From Methanobacteriota archaeon (GTDB taxonomy: Archaea; Thermoplasmatota; Poseidoniia; Poseidoniales; Poseidoniaceae), in the NCBI GenBank assembly GCA_009937205.1, contig JAACCR010000026.1, forward strand, positions 1 through 39,052: 39,052 nt of DNA, given 5' to 3'. Below, in pieces: positions 1-7,560 of this stretch (position 1 is its first letter; the number at the start of each line of letters is the position of its first letter). The notes under the pieces were generated by a model. The model did no database searches. It was not told the origin of the DNA and saw nothing but the letters and a program-made list of their open reading frames with translations. Made by a program: the position numbers and the translations under genes.

Positions 1-893
1 GTGACAGCAGAGTCCGGATGTAAACTGACAAGTGCCCCAGTTCTCAAACCATATATTGTGTGTGATTTTGATAGAGATACTGCAATTGTTATCAATAAAT
101 TCTCAGGCCATGGCATTCCACTGTTTAGAGCCTCAGCAATCGTTTCCGCCCAGCCATGGGGTTCATCAGCATAGAGGTGGTATGCAGCATCCAAGAGTAA
201 TGTATGACCAACATTTTCATTGACGTTAGCACTTTCCATAAACGCATCTAAGAGTGCCATTCTTCCATCTGCAGTCATCGACAAACCTGTCGGGTTGTGA
301 GCAGGATCGTTTAGCCAAGTCATTACCTTGTCTTGTTGTTGGCATAACTTTGCCAATTCGGATTTGAAACCTGTAATATCAACATATGGTAAATCTGAAC
401 CTTCTGATGGTAATAGTGGATAACTTGCGTAGGACAAACCGCAACCGTTGAGGAATCCTTTGTAAGGCCCCCAATGTCTATCTCTTAGAAGTACCTTATC
501 TCCTCTATTTGCAAAGTTTGCTGCTGCGAGGTAGAGTGCCCCTGAGCCACCAGGTGTAGCAGTAGCGGTAGTGGTTATTCCAAGCCCCTCTAATTCAGCA
601 CGGCTTTCACCGAGTGCCAGCGTAACAGCGAGGTCTAGAAATGATGGTAAACCCTTGAGTGGTGCATAAGCAGCGATTTCAACAGGTGGTGCTTGGCGAA
701 TAGCCGCATCCACGACTTGATTAATCGCCAAAGTTCCATCATCTTCCAATAATGCACCAATAGTTCCGTTTACGGCATCAGCGCCAGAAGCAACCGCTTC
801 TTGGAAACGAGCCCACCAGCCAAAAATAGTGTCGTTTCCGACTTTGGTTTGGGCATATGGGTTCAGCAATCCAACGCCTGCTTCTTCGTCCAT
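1..893 (-). CDS. PLP-dependent aminotransferase (class I/II, aspartate/aromatic type), 3' end outside the window
   Basis: Reverse-strand translation from ATG at 893 stays open to base 1, giving about 297 residues of what should be a protein of roughly 400-430. It has the fold-type I aminotransferase landmarks in order: a glycine-rich TPGGSGAL near residue 115, the NPTG loop in LNDPAHNPTG, the cofactor-binding Asp and Tyr in LLDAAYHLYAD, and the Schiff-base Lys in SLSKSHTIYGLRTG near residue 276. These match aspartate/aromatic amino-acid aminotransferases, which move an amino group between an amino acid and a 2-oxoacid in the cytoplasm. The exact substrate cannot be read from what is present. 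ATG 893 is the first ATG after an in-frame stop near 970. It is preceded by a G-rich stretch (GGGCGGGG) but no clear Shine-Dalgarno site. The gene diverges from tRNA-Thr. Confidence 0.85.
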   Translation of the reverse strand, partial: MDEEAGVGLLNPYAQTKVGNDTIFGWWARFQEAVASGADAVNGTIGALLEDDGTLAINQVVDAAIRQAPPVEIAAYAPLKGLPSFLDLAVTLALGESRAELEGLGITTTATATPGGSGALYLAAANFANRGDKVLLRDRHWGPYKGFLNGCGLSYASYPLLPSEGSDLPYVDITGFKSELAKLCQQQDKVMTWLNDPAHNPTGLSMTADGRMALLDAFMESANVNENVGHTLLLDAAYHLYADEPHGWAETIAEALNSGMPWPENLLITIAVSLSKSHTIYGLRTGALVSLHPDSAV

Positions 894-1020
894 ACCCCGC
901 CCAATGCAGACATCCTCTTTGAGTTGCCTCTTCCACAAGTAGTGAAGGAAGTAGAGAAAAGCGATACTTTAGGCAATAGTTTTTCAAATCAACAACAATT
1001 TCTTACAACTATTGCAACCA

Positions 1021-1028
1021 CTTTATTC
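1021..1028 (+). promoter_or_regulatory. possible TATA element of the tRNA-Thr gene
   Basis: CTTTATTC lies 31-38 bases upstream of the tRNA 5' end, about where an archaeal TATA box would sit. No clear purine BRE was identified, so this rests on position and AT content only. Confidence 0.25.
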
Positions 1029-1058
1029 AAGAAGGGGAGGCAACTCGCCCACCTTGTC

Positions 1059-1131
1059 GCCAACGTAGCATAGCTGGTAGTGCTTCGGATTTGTAATCCG
1101 ACGGTCGGGAGTTCGAGTCTCTCCGTTGGCT
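1059..1131 (+). tRNA. tRNA-Thr (anticodon UGU)
   Basis: A complete 73-base cloverleaf can be folded by eye. The acceptor GCCAACG pairs with CGTTGGC over seven base pairs. The D arm GCATAGCTGGTAGTGC carries A14, G18G19 and A21. The anticodon stem TCGGA/TCCGA is perfect around the loop TTTGTAA, so the anticodon is TGT and reads ACA (Thr). The variable loop is five bases, the T arm is GGGAG-TTCGAGT-CTCTC, and the discriminator is T. The 3' CCA is not encoded, as is common in archaea. No intron is visible. Confidence 0.97.
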
Positions 1132-1158
1132 CCTCATTACGTCAGTTTTCACACTGTT

Positions 1159-1182
1159 AATCACAAATCCCTATTTGTGATT
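1159..1182 (+). terminator. 10-bp perfect hairpin between tRNA-Thr and folD
   Basis: AATCACAAAT and ATTTGTGATT form a ten-base-pair perfect stem around the loop CCCT, 27 bases after the tRNA and 26 bases before the folD GTG. Only TTTAT follows, so there is no long T tract. It could end the tRNA transcript, mark a 3' processing site, or act as an operator or leader structure for folD. The stem is seen directly; the role is inferred. Confidence 0.4.
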
Positions 1183-1208
1183 TATAGCGAATCCTCAAAG
1201 AAGGTGTA

Positions 1209-2093
1209 GTGACAGCCCCCTACATGGTAGCACAGCGTCTTGACGGCAAGGCTTGCGCAGCGAGTGTTGAGGAAGAACTGCATGCTCGTATTTCAACTCT
1301 AAAGCAAGCAGGAATAATTCCGCATCTTGCAGTATTAATCGTAGGAGATGACCCAGCGTCTCATGTATATGTTGGATCCAAAGTCAAAGCCTGTGAACGA
1401 TTAGGAATTAAATCAACTCATATTGAATTAGCAAGTGATAGTAGTGAAAATGAAGTAAGGGAGATCATCAAAAAACTAAATGCAGATGAATCATTACATG
1501 GCATCTTCGTCCAATCACCTCTTCCTAAACATATGGATGAAGAAGGATTAACCGATTTAATTTCTCCAAACAAAGATGTCGATGGTTTTCATCCAGAAAA
1601 TCTTGGAAGATTGGTACAAGGGCGAATAGATGGTATGTTGCCTTGCACTCCAAGTGGTGTAATGCGTATGCTCAAGTGGGCAGGAATTGAAACATCCGGG
1701 AAAAGTGCAGTTGTTCTCGGTCGCTCACGAATTGTTGGTAACCCTATGGCTTTGTTACTTGGAGCCAAAGGTGTGGATTGCACCGTTACCGTCGCGCATT
1801 CAAGAACAGTTGATAGCAGAGATGTTTGCTCAAAAGCAGATATTCTAATCGCTGCAGTTGGTAGGGCTGAAATGGTTACTGCGGATTGGGTAAAACCGGG
1901 TGCAGTTGTTGTCGATGTTGGTATTAACCGTGTAGATGATTCAACCCGAGATAGGGGATGGAGATTAGCTGGAGATGTGGATTCGAGTGTTGCGGATAAG
2001 GCTGCATGGTTATCGCCTGTTCCAGGTGGTGTTGGACCAATGACAATTGCAATGTTGATGGAAAATACTGTACGTGCAGCAGAGATGAAATAA
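1209..2093 (+). CDS. folD: bifunctional methylenetetrahydrofolate dehydrogenase/cyclohydrolase FolD
   Basis: FolD converts 5,10-methylene-THF to 10-formyl-THF through methenyl-THF, supplying one-carbon units for purines. The family motifs are all present: a YVGSK pair (Tyr54, Lys58) of the active site after VGDDPAS, VQSPLP (usually VQLPLP), PNKDVDGFHPENLGRL, PCTPSGV, the NADP-binding GRSRIVGNPMALLL, VDVGINR, and the closing PVPGGVGPMTIAML. At 294 residues it is full length. GTG 1209 follows AAGGTG by only two bases; an in-frame ATG at 1224 is the alternative start. FolD in an archaeon implies use of tetrahydrofolate alongside or instead of methanopterin, a trait usually attributed to gene transfer from bacteria. 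No partner C1 gene is adjacent. Confidence 0.95.
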   Translation: MTAPYMVAQRLDGKACAASVEEELHARISTLKQAGIIPHLAVLIVGDDPASHVYVGSKVKACERLGIKSTHIELASDSSENEVREIIKKLNADESLHGIFVQSPLPKHMDEEGLTDLISPNKDVDGFHPENLGRLVQGRIDGMLPCTPSGVMRMLKWAGIETSGKSAVVLGRSRIVGNPMALLLGAKGVDCTVTVAHSRTVDSRDVCSKADILIAAVGRAEMVTADWVKPGAVVVDVGINRVDDSTRDRGWRLAGDVDSSVADKAAWLSPVPGGVGPMTIAMLMENTVRAAEMK

Positions 2094-2144
2094 TCACGAT
2101 GGAAAACCCTCTTAGGTTCAGTCTTGCCGTATCGTATTGATAGC

Positions 2145-3026
2145 ATGGACCACAGAGCCCCTCGTCTTGTGATTATTGCTAGAATAATCACTGTAGTATC
2201 CCTCACAACTCTAATTGCTAATTTAAAATTGAATCTAATTGGCAATGCTGGATGGAAGGTTGAGGAAAGCGTCATTACCATTACAGCAATAATTTGGGCA
2301 GCAATTGCATGGTGGGCGAGTAGGGAAAGAGAAATTCCACAATTTGATACAAAGTTAACATTCGAACAACAGATTCAATCATTTGAAGACGTGCCTACCA
2401 AGGTTCGTTCCTCAGCAACTACAATGGATCAATATGGATTTGAAACAGTTGGTTCCAATCCTCAAACATCTGCTATAATAAATTCCATTCTTGGCCAATC
2501 TGGTGCTAATGAACAGCAAAATATCCAACAAGCAATTGGCACATTAGGAGCTGTAGAAAGTGAACAACCGATAGTATTGGCACCGGTTCAGGAAGTTATT
2601 GAAGCACCAGTTCAACAAATAAATCAGCAACCGGTTGAGGCAGCAATTGAATCAGCACAAATAATTGAAAACCAACCATCTAGGGTAAATGTTGAGAGAG
2701 TCGCATTACCTCATGAGGACCCAGAAAAGATAACTTCACCGATTCTTCCTGGTTTGGAAGAAGACCGAGTTTTCGTCAGTGAAGGAATTGCTCAGATACC
2801 ATTGCCCGATTTGGATGAATTATTTTCCACTCTTCCTCCATTGGATGAACTATCTCAAGAGGATAACAGTCCTGAACAAAAGGTGACATCGGATTTAGAA
2901 AACTTATTACCGACTCTTCCAGAATTGCCAGAACTTGATTTGAAGCCCCATCAAGAATTACCACCAGCGGTTGCAGTTATGACTACCCCGACTCCTGAAT
3001 TACCGGACTTAGATGATCTATTCTGA
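2145..3026 (+). CDS. acidic membrane-anchored protein of unknown function with LPxLDxLF repeats
   Basis: Not recognised as a known family. Two hydrophobic segments near the N-terminus (VIIARIITVVSLTTLIANL and VITITAIIWAAIAWWA) form a probable helical hairpin. About 220 residues follow that are acidic and rich in Gln, Pro and Leu, with no predicted fold. The last 80 residues repeat a short acidic-hydrophobic motif: LPDLDELFSTLPPLDEL, LLPTLPELPELDL and a terminal LPDLDDLF. Such repeats often act as short binding peptides for a partner domain, but that is inference. ATG 2145 is used; an in-frame TTG at 2124 would add seven residues. It lies 51 bases after folD on the same strand and just before the PHP gene. 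Confidence 0.7.
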   Translation: MDHRAPRLVIIARIITVVSLTTLIANLKLNLIGNAGWKVEESVITITAIIWAAIAWWASREREIPQFDTKLTFEQQIQSFEDVPTKVRSSATTMDQYGFETVGSNPQTSAIINSILGQSGANEQQNIQQAIGTLGAVESEQPIVLAPVQEVIEAPVQQINQQPVEAAIESAQIIENQPSRVNVERVALPHEDPEKITSPILPGLEEDRVFVSEGIAQIPLPDLDELFSTLPPLDELSQEDNSPEQKVTSDLENLLPTLPELPELDLKPHQELPPAVAVMTTPTPELPDLDDLF

Positions 3027-3064
3027 TAACACAACTTGAAAAACGTTTGAGTGGAGGATTGGTA

Positions 3065-3952
3065 ATGATGCAGTGGAGTGAGCGCTACGACCTTCACGGT
3101 CACTCAACTCATTCAGACGGAGAATTGAGTGTACCGCAACTTGCACAAAAAATTGCATCTGAAGGGGTTGAAGTTTGGGCCTTGACCGATCACGATGTCA
3201 TCAGTGGTTGGAAAGAAGCAAGTAAAGAAGCAAAACAAAGAGGTATAAGATTCATACCAGGGGTAGAAATTACTTGTATTCCCGGTTTACCAGCACAAAA
3301 AACTATTCTGGAGAAAGAGGGGAGGGATAGGTCTACGACATCATGGCATTTACTTGCTTATTTTCCAAATCATAACCCCGATGTTAATTCAAAACCAATT
3401 AGTGCTTTTAGAAAGTGGCTAGAGCCATTTGCTGAAGGTCGTATTGGAAGAATGAAGCGAATGGTTGAGAAAGTCAATGAATTGGGAATGGAGATTGATT
3501 TTGAGGCTGTAATGGCTAGGTCTAGTGGTGCGGTTGGAAGGCCACATTTGGCCAAGGAAATGATAGAAAAAGGCTATGCTAATTCCATGCAGCAAGTCTT
3601 TGATGAATGGTTAGGAGATGGTTGCCCTGCTAACGTTGAAAAAATAAAACCAACGATTGCTGAAGCGGTAAATGTAATTCATGCAGCAGGTGGAATATGC
3701 TCATTGGCTCACCCCATATATTATGGAATAGAAAGCAATGATTTACTTTCTTTTATCCAAAATATAGGAGTCGATGCAGTAGAAGCATTTCACCGTTCTC
3801 ATCCAGATAAATACCGTATGGAATTGTTAAACAGTGCCCAAAAAGTAGGATTGAAAGTAACATGTGGTTCGGATTATCATGGCCCTAGTTACCAAGCAAG
3901 ACCTGGACATATGGCGGTTCCAAGTTCATCTTTGCCCGAACAGATAATTTGA
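3065..3952 (+). CDS. PHP-domain metal-dependent phosphoesterase
   Basis: The N-terminal LHGHSTHSDGE (His11, His13, Asp18, Glu20) and LTDHD (residues 40-44) are the first two metal-binding motifs of the PHP superfamily. GVEITC, SLAHPI and the C-terminal GSDYHG supply the rest. The length (295 residues) and the GVEI/SDYHG arrangement fit the TrpH/YciV group, which hydrolyses nucleoside 3',5'-bisphosphates or short RNA 5' ends. The precise substrate here is not known. ATG 3065 is chosen because GGAGG lies seven bases upstream; a TTG at 3047 is also in frame but would sit before that ribosome-binding site. The stop is three bases from the convergent tatC stop. Confidence 0.85.
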   Translation: MMQWSERYDLHGHSTHSDGELSVPQLAQKIASEGVEVWALTDHDVISGWKEASKEAKQRGIRFIPGVEITCIPGLPAQKTILEKEGRDRSTTSWHLLAYFPNHNPDVNSKPISAFRKWLEPFAEGRIGRMKRMVEKVNELGMEIDFEAVMARSSGAVGRPHLAKEMIEKGYANSMQQVFDEWLGDGCPANVEKIKPTIAEAVNVIHAAGGICSLAHPIYYGIESNDLLSFIQNIGVDAVEAFHRSHPDKYRMELLNSAQKVGLKVTCGSDYHGPSYQARPGHMAVPSSSLPEQII

Positions 3953-3955
3953 ATA

Positions 3956-4750
3956 TTATTGTTCTCTAGTGATTGTATCAATCACTAATGCTATCTCGAA
4001 TAGCAGGATTACTGGAATTGCAACTAAGAATAAACTGAGAGGGTCGGGTGGTGAAAACAATGCACCCATCACAAAGGAAGCAAACCAGATTTGGCGGCGG
4101 TATTGTTTGATTTGATTTCTATCCACAACACCAAATCTCAAAATCAGTAATGTAGCAACTGGTGCCTGGAAACCAACAATAGATGCTATAGCTAAATTTG
4201 TGATGAACCCAACGTAGCCAGATAATCTCCAATCGGTGGATAAGCCCGCATTTTGTGCATCGTTTGTTAGGTATTCAAGCAGCATTGGAGTCAACAATTC
4301 CCATGAGTAATACAAACCTGAAATTGACAATAAGAGAATTGCCATTGTTGTAAGTAAAATGGTTGGAGCAGTTTTTGGTATTGAATAATTTAATTCCGCT
4401 AATCTTTGCTTCAATGTTGGCGACTTTAGGCCTTCAAAAATTCCGAAATACATCAATGTAGTAATGACGAAAAACAATCCGATACTCATTGCAATACGTA
4501 GTTGTAGCATGATGAATTCTACTGGTGAAATGACGATAATTTCTACACCATCAGGCAATCTACTCGGCTCGATTAGCCAAGTGATCAATTCTCTTGTAAT
4601 CGGAAATCCAATTATTATTCCAAGAATGAACACAAATCCTATACTTTTCATTTTTAGCCTCAAGAATACTCTTGATTGTTTGAGTAAATGTCCACCTGGA
4701 CTATCCATCAAGTCTTCCACAGCACTTACCAAGTCACTGCTATTTGACAT
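3956..4750 (-). CDS. tatC: twin-arginine translocase subunit TatC
   Basis: TatC is the multi-spanning receptor of the Tat pathway, which exports folded, often cofactor-containing proteins. Six hydrophobic segments are visible, ending in the family signature SPPDPLSLFLVAIPVILLFE. The N-terminal helix keeps a degenerate form of the usual HLxELRxRL (HLLKQSRVFLRLK). ATG 4750 follows GGTGA at suitable distance and is preferred to a TTG at 4774, which would overlap the upstream gene. It lies ten bases downstream of the PAP2 gene and is probably co-transcribed with it. No tatA is in the window. Divergence from bacterial TatC is moderate, but the C-terminal motif is decisive. Confidence 0.85.
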   Translation of the reverse strand: MSNSSDLVSAVEDLMDSPGGHLLKQSRVFLRLKMKSIGFVFILGIIIGFPITRELITWLIEPSRLPDGVEIIVISPVEFIMLQLRIAMSIGLFFVITTLMYFGIFEGLKSPTLKQRLAELNYSIPKTAPTILLTTMAILLLSISGLYYSWELLTPMLLEYLTNDAQNAGLSTDWRLSGYVGFITNLAIASIVGFQAPVATLLILRFGVVDRNQIKQYRRQIWFASFVMGALFSPPDPLSLFLVAIPVILLFEIALVIDTITREQ

Positions 4751-4760
4751 GACATCACCA

Positions 4761-6218
4761 TTACTCTGCTTCAATTATCTCCTGTTCCCACAGGTGACTT
4801 GGAGTTGAATCAATTAAGCTGCGCTTGTATTTCTTCAAGCGGTATAATCTATGTATTACGAATCCTGTAATCCAAAGAGAAGGTAGTGAAAGCAATACTG
4901 CTTTCCACATTATATCTTCGTGGTAGTCATTGATGATGCGAACTTGTACAACTTCATTTTCGCTTGATCCATTACTATTACCGGGGTTATGCATAATGAT
5001 GAGATGGTAATTATTGGGGGAATCTATTTCAAGCATCAAAGTAGATTGAGGCTCAACAGTATGATAGTCTCCTAAAGTCTTCATTATTTCCCAATCAATA
5101 GATCCATCCTCCATGGCAGGTTCACTCATTTCAACAATGATAACAATAACCTCCAATGTAATACTTTCATGAAGATTAGTTAGATTTGATGAGACGCTCG
5201 AGCCTGGATTGAACTCCTGAATTATCTCAAAGGTTGAATCATCGGCTCCGAGTTGATAGGAGATTCTTGAATCTGCTGTTTCGGATTGGATGTTTACAGA
5301 CATCAAAATGACAGTGAGTAATAATAGGGCTGCAACACCTTCAGCAAATACATGACGCCATACTTTCTTTCTAGTAACTCCCTTGAACATCGGCCCGAAA
5401 TCATTACGAAGGCGTGGTTGTAAGTGATGGATAAATAATGCACCAATTGCACCAATAATAATTCCGAGTGGAATATCAACAAACCAGTGGATTCCGAGAT
5501 AGAGAATTGTGAAAACAAACAATAATGTGTTTATTGCAACGAATAAATGATATGGCCAGTGGCGCCATTCAGTTATTTTTATTCCCTTTTCCTTTACGTG
5601 CAAGTAATTGAGATAGAGAATACCAAATGGAATTGCGACATGTAAACTCGGCACGGCATTATCCAGAGGGTCATGCAAAGCATAGAACGAACTATACCAG
5701 CCATCATGATACAATAGAGCATCCATATTGGGAATCCAAGAAGAAGTAACTTCTACATTGAAAAACAAGTAATATGGTACAGCGAGAGCATAAATGAGTA
5801 AATAATTCAAAGCAACCTTATCGGTCATGTCGCGGTCATCGGTAAATGCAAAGTACACTGTAGTTACATAAATTAAGAACAGATATACGAATAGATAATG
5901 GAAGTTTAGAAAATCGGTTAATGCATCATTTTGAAAAGCATCTTGAATCCACTTTGTAAAATCTCCTTCAATGGAATATACTAACTCAGTCCAATGTCCA
6001 GTTTTTATTTTGATAGGTTCATTTATTGTATCAGTTATTTGTTTCCATTTTATGATGACAATATATCCAAGGGCGTGAAGATAGTATCGCTTATCATGAA
6101 AAGTCTGAGCCCATTGACGCCAAGGGACCCTCATTTCTGGACGGTGCTGGGTGAACAACCAGCAAATGATTGGAGTGAGGATTACAATCATCAGCATCAT
6201 GATTGTATATGGTTCCAT
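4761..6218 (-). CDS. PAP2-superfamily membrane lipid phosphatase/phosphotransferase (AUR1-like)
   Basis: The protein has an N-terminal block of transmembrane helices carrying the two PAP2 motifs: PSLH (His193) and GIHWFVDIPLG (His244 and Asp248), the histidines that form and resolve the phospho-enzyme. Their context (DNAVPSLHVA, an aromatic FFNVEV stretch before it) resembles the PAP2_3/AUR1 group, which dephosphorylates lipid phosphates or transfers phospho-headgroups. The canonical KxxxxxxRP motif is not obvious. After one more transmembrane helix comes a beta-rich segment of about 130 residues with acidic and Asn/Ser content, probably extracytoplasmic, then a last helix and a basic cytoplasmic tail. 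ATG 6218 is used; GTG 6257 would add 13 residues. Neither has a ribosome-binding site at good spacing. Confidence 0.75.
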   Translation of the reverse strand: MEPYTIMMLMIVILTPIICWLFTQHRPEMRVPWRQWAQTFHDKRYYLHALGYIVIIKWKQITDTINEPIKIKTGHWTELVYSIEGDFTKWIQDAFQNDALTDFLNFHYLFVYLFLIYVTTVYFAFTDDRDMTDKVALNYLLIYALAVPYYLFFNVEVTSSWIPNMDALLYHDGWYSSFYALHDPLDNAVPSLHVAIPFGILYLNYLHVKEKGIKITEWRHWPYHLFVAINTLLFVFTILYLGIHWFVDIPLGIIIGAIGALFIHHLQPRLRNDFGPMFKGVTRKKVWRHVFAEGVAALLLLTVILMSVNIQSETADSRISYQLGADDSTFEIIQEFNPGSSVSSNLTNLHESITLEVIVIIVEMSEPAMEDGSIDWEIMKTLGDYHTVEPQSTLMLEIDSPNNYHLIIMHNPGNSNGSSENEVVQVRIINDYHEDIMWKAVLLSLPSLWITGFVIHRLYRLKKYKRSLIDSTPSHLWEQEIIEAE

Positions 6219-6293
6219 GGATGTATGGCAATGCCGCCTCTCTTTAGCAGTTGCCACAGTATACAGGGCCGGAATTAGCAGTTTGGCATTAAT

Positions 6294-6331
6294 CGATGAG
6301 ATTCATTAGATGTACATTATGAATCTCATCG
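6294..6331. promoter_or_regulatory. 13-bp perfect inverted repeat between divergent PAP2 and GDPD-like genes
   Basis: CGATGAGATTCAT (6294-6306) is repeated as its exact complement ATGAATCTCATCG (6319-6331) around a 12-base spacer that itself contains TGTACA. The two half-sites are centred 25 bases apart, suiting a dimer bound to one face of DNA over about two and a half turns. It lies in the only gap from which both flanking genes can be transcribed, so an operator shared by the two is the natural reading. No T tract follows on either strand, which argues against a terminator. Confidence 0.5.
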
Positions 6332-6408
6332 CGGGATATGGTGCTTTTGACTTAACTTGAAAAGATAATCTTTCAAGGTGTAGCGCATGGACAGCATGGG
6401 GCGGGAAG

Positions 6409-7560
6409 ATGTATTGCCAAGAACCGGAAAATACATTGAAGAGTTTGCGTCACGGAATTAGCTTTTTTGACGGTATCGAATTTGATATCAGGATGACGTC
6501 CGATAACCAATTAGTAGTTCACCATGACAGGGAAGTATCTATCCTACAAAGTCGCTTAAAAGGTAAAAGTAAGTGGGTTGAAGCATGGACCTTAGCAGAT
6601 TTAGAGGCGGAAGGTTTTGTCTCTTTCAGAGGAATGTTAGAAGATCCAGTTATTCGTGAGAATTGGGTGGAAAAAGGAAAAATGGGGTGTATTGAGATAA
6701 AACGTCCTCATCCTAATGCACCGATGGGGGGGGGATTCTTTTCACGTAAGAAACATAATCAGCATGTTGCCAACATTATCAAAATGGCAGACAAAATCCT
6801 TGATGAATTTAATGTTCCACATCAAAACATGATCTATTACGCTTTTCACAAAGGCATGAAACAAAGTACACAACTAGCTAAAACCCTGCGTCCTTGGGCA
6901 GCCCTAATCCCATACATATCTCCATATGGAAACAAAACTACGCAACGCATTCAAAGTTTTCCAACATATATTTCAACACCATTTTCATCATTGATAAAAC
7001 AACACAATACTATGGGCAGCGCAATGCTACCATGCGCGATAGAGTATTTTGTCGCCCCATACAACAAGTTGCCATTTGGTAAAACTATTGGACTAGAAGG
7101 TAAGAATTTGCATAACCTAAACAAGTTACGTAAAGGTATGCCTACATATGTTTGGCCAACCAAACCAGTCAATGAGAAATTGATACTAAATGCTGGACTT
7201 ACTGGATTGAGCGATAAAGCCAATCCCGAATTAACATGGTTGCCTACAGGACACGCGCGTTGGGCAAATCCAGGAACTCAACCATTGGATAAGCAGCAAC
7301 AATCATTATTAGATTCTGCAACAGAAGAAAATCATTTAGAAATATTGAAACAACTCAAACTTGAAGTTCCTACTTGGGAAGATTGCGATGATGCAAGAAG
7401 AAAACATTTAGTTTCAATGTGGAAAGAAACCTGGAACTGGAAAAAAACTGTTGACGAACTATTACAAGATGCAAGTGGTTCTTCACCGCCATGGCAAGTT
7501 CCACGATTAATCGGTCACAGAGGGTCAGGAAAAACATCTCGTCCTGTAATTGGACAATAA
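6409..7560 (+). CDS. glycerophosphodiester phosphodiesterase-like protein with catalytic HRG motif at the C-terminus (possible circular permutation)
   Basis: GDPD enzymes cleave glycerophosphodiesters to sn-glycerol 3-phosphate and an alcohol. The chain opens at what is normally the second motif, EPENTLKSL (Glu7), then GIEFDIRM (Glu24, Asp26), LVVHHD (His38/39) and GCIEIKRPH (Glu96, Lys98). These are the metal-binding and acid-base positions in family order. The first family motif, strand 1 with His-Arg-Gly, is missing at the N-terminus, but RLIGHRGSGKTSRP (His370, Arg371) sits 14 residues from the C-terminus. Since N- and C-termini are neighbours in a TIM barrel, moving strand 1 to the end could keep the site intact. 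An extra helical segment (about 295-360) precedes it. The start is uncertain: the best ribosome-binding site (AAGGTG) serves an out-of-frame ATG at 6387. A run of nine G lies at 6726-6734. The stop abuts citrate synthase. Confidence 0.7.
   Translation: MYCQEPENTLKSLRHGISFFDGIEFDIRMTSDNQLVVHHDREVSILQSRLKGKSKWVEAWTLADLEAEGFVSFRGMLEDPVIRENWVEKGKMGCIEIKRPHPNAPMGGGFFSRKKHNQHVANIIKMADKILDEFNVPHQNMIYYAFHKGMKQSTQLAKTLRPWAALIPYISPYGNKTTQRIQSFPTYISTPFSSLIKQHNTMGSAMLPCAIEYFVAPYNKLPFGKTIGLEGKNLHNLNKLRKGMPTYVWPTKPVNEKLILNAGLTGLSDKANPELTWLPTGHARWANPGTQPLDKQQQSLLDSATEENHLEILKQLKLEVPTWEDCDDARRKHLVSMWKETWNWKKTVDELLQDASGSSPPWQVPRLIGHRGSGKTSRPVIGQ

Noticed and set aside
801-1073. 90-codon plus-strand frame across the aminotransferase start and tRNA
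   Set aside because: It overlaps the 5' end of the aminotransferase gene and the tRNA, with no family features.
1589-2281. 230-codon open frame antisense to folD
   Set aside because: It is the mirror of a certain gene (FolD motifs on the other strand), is Thr/Ser/Pro-rich and has no family features.
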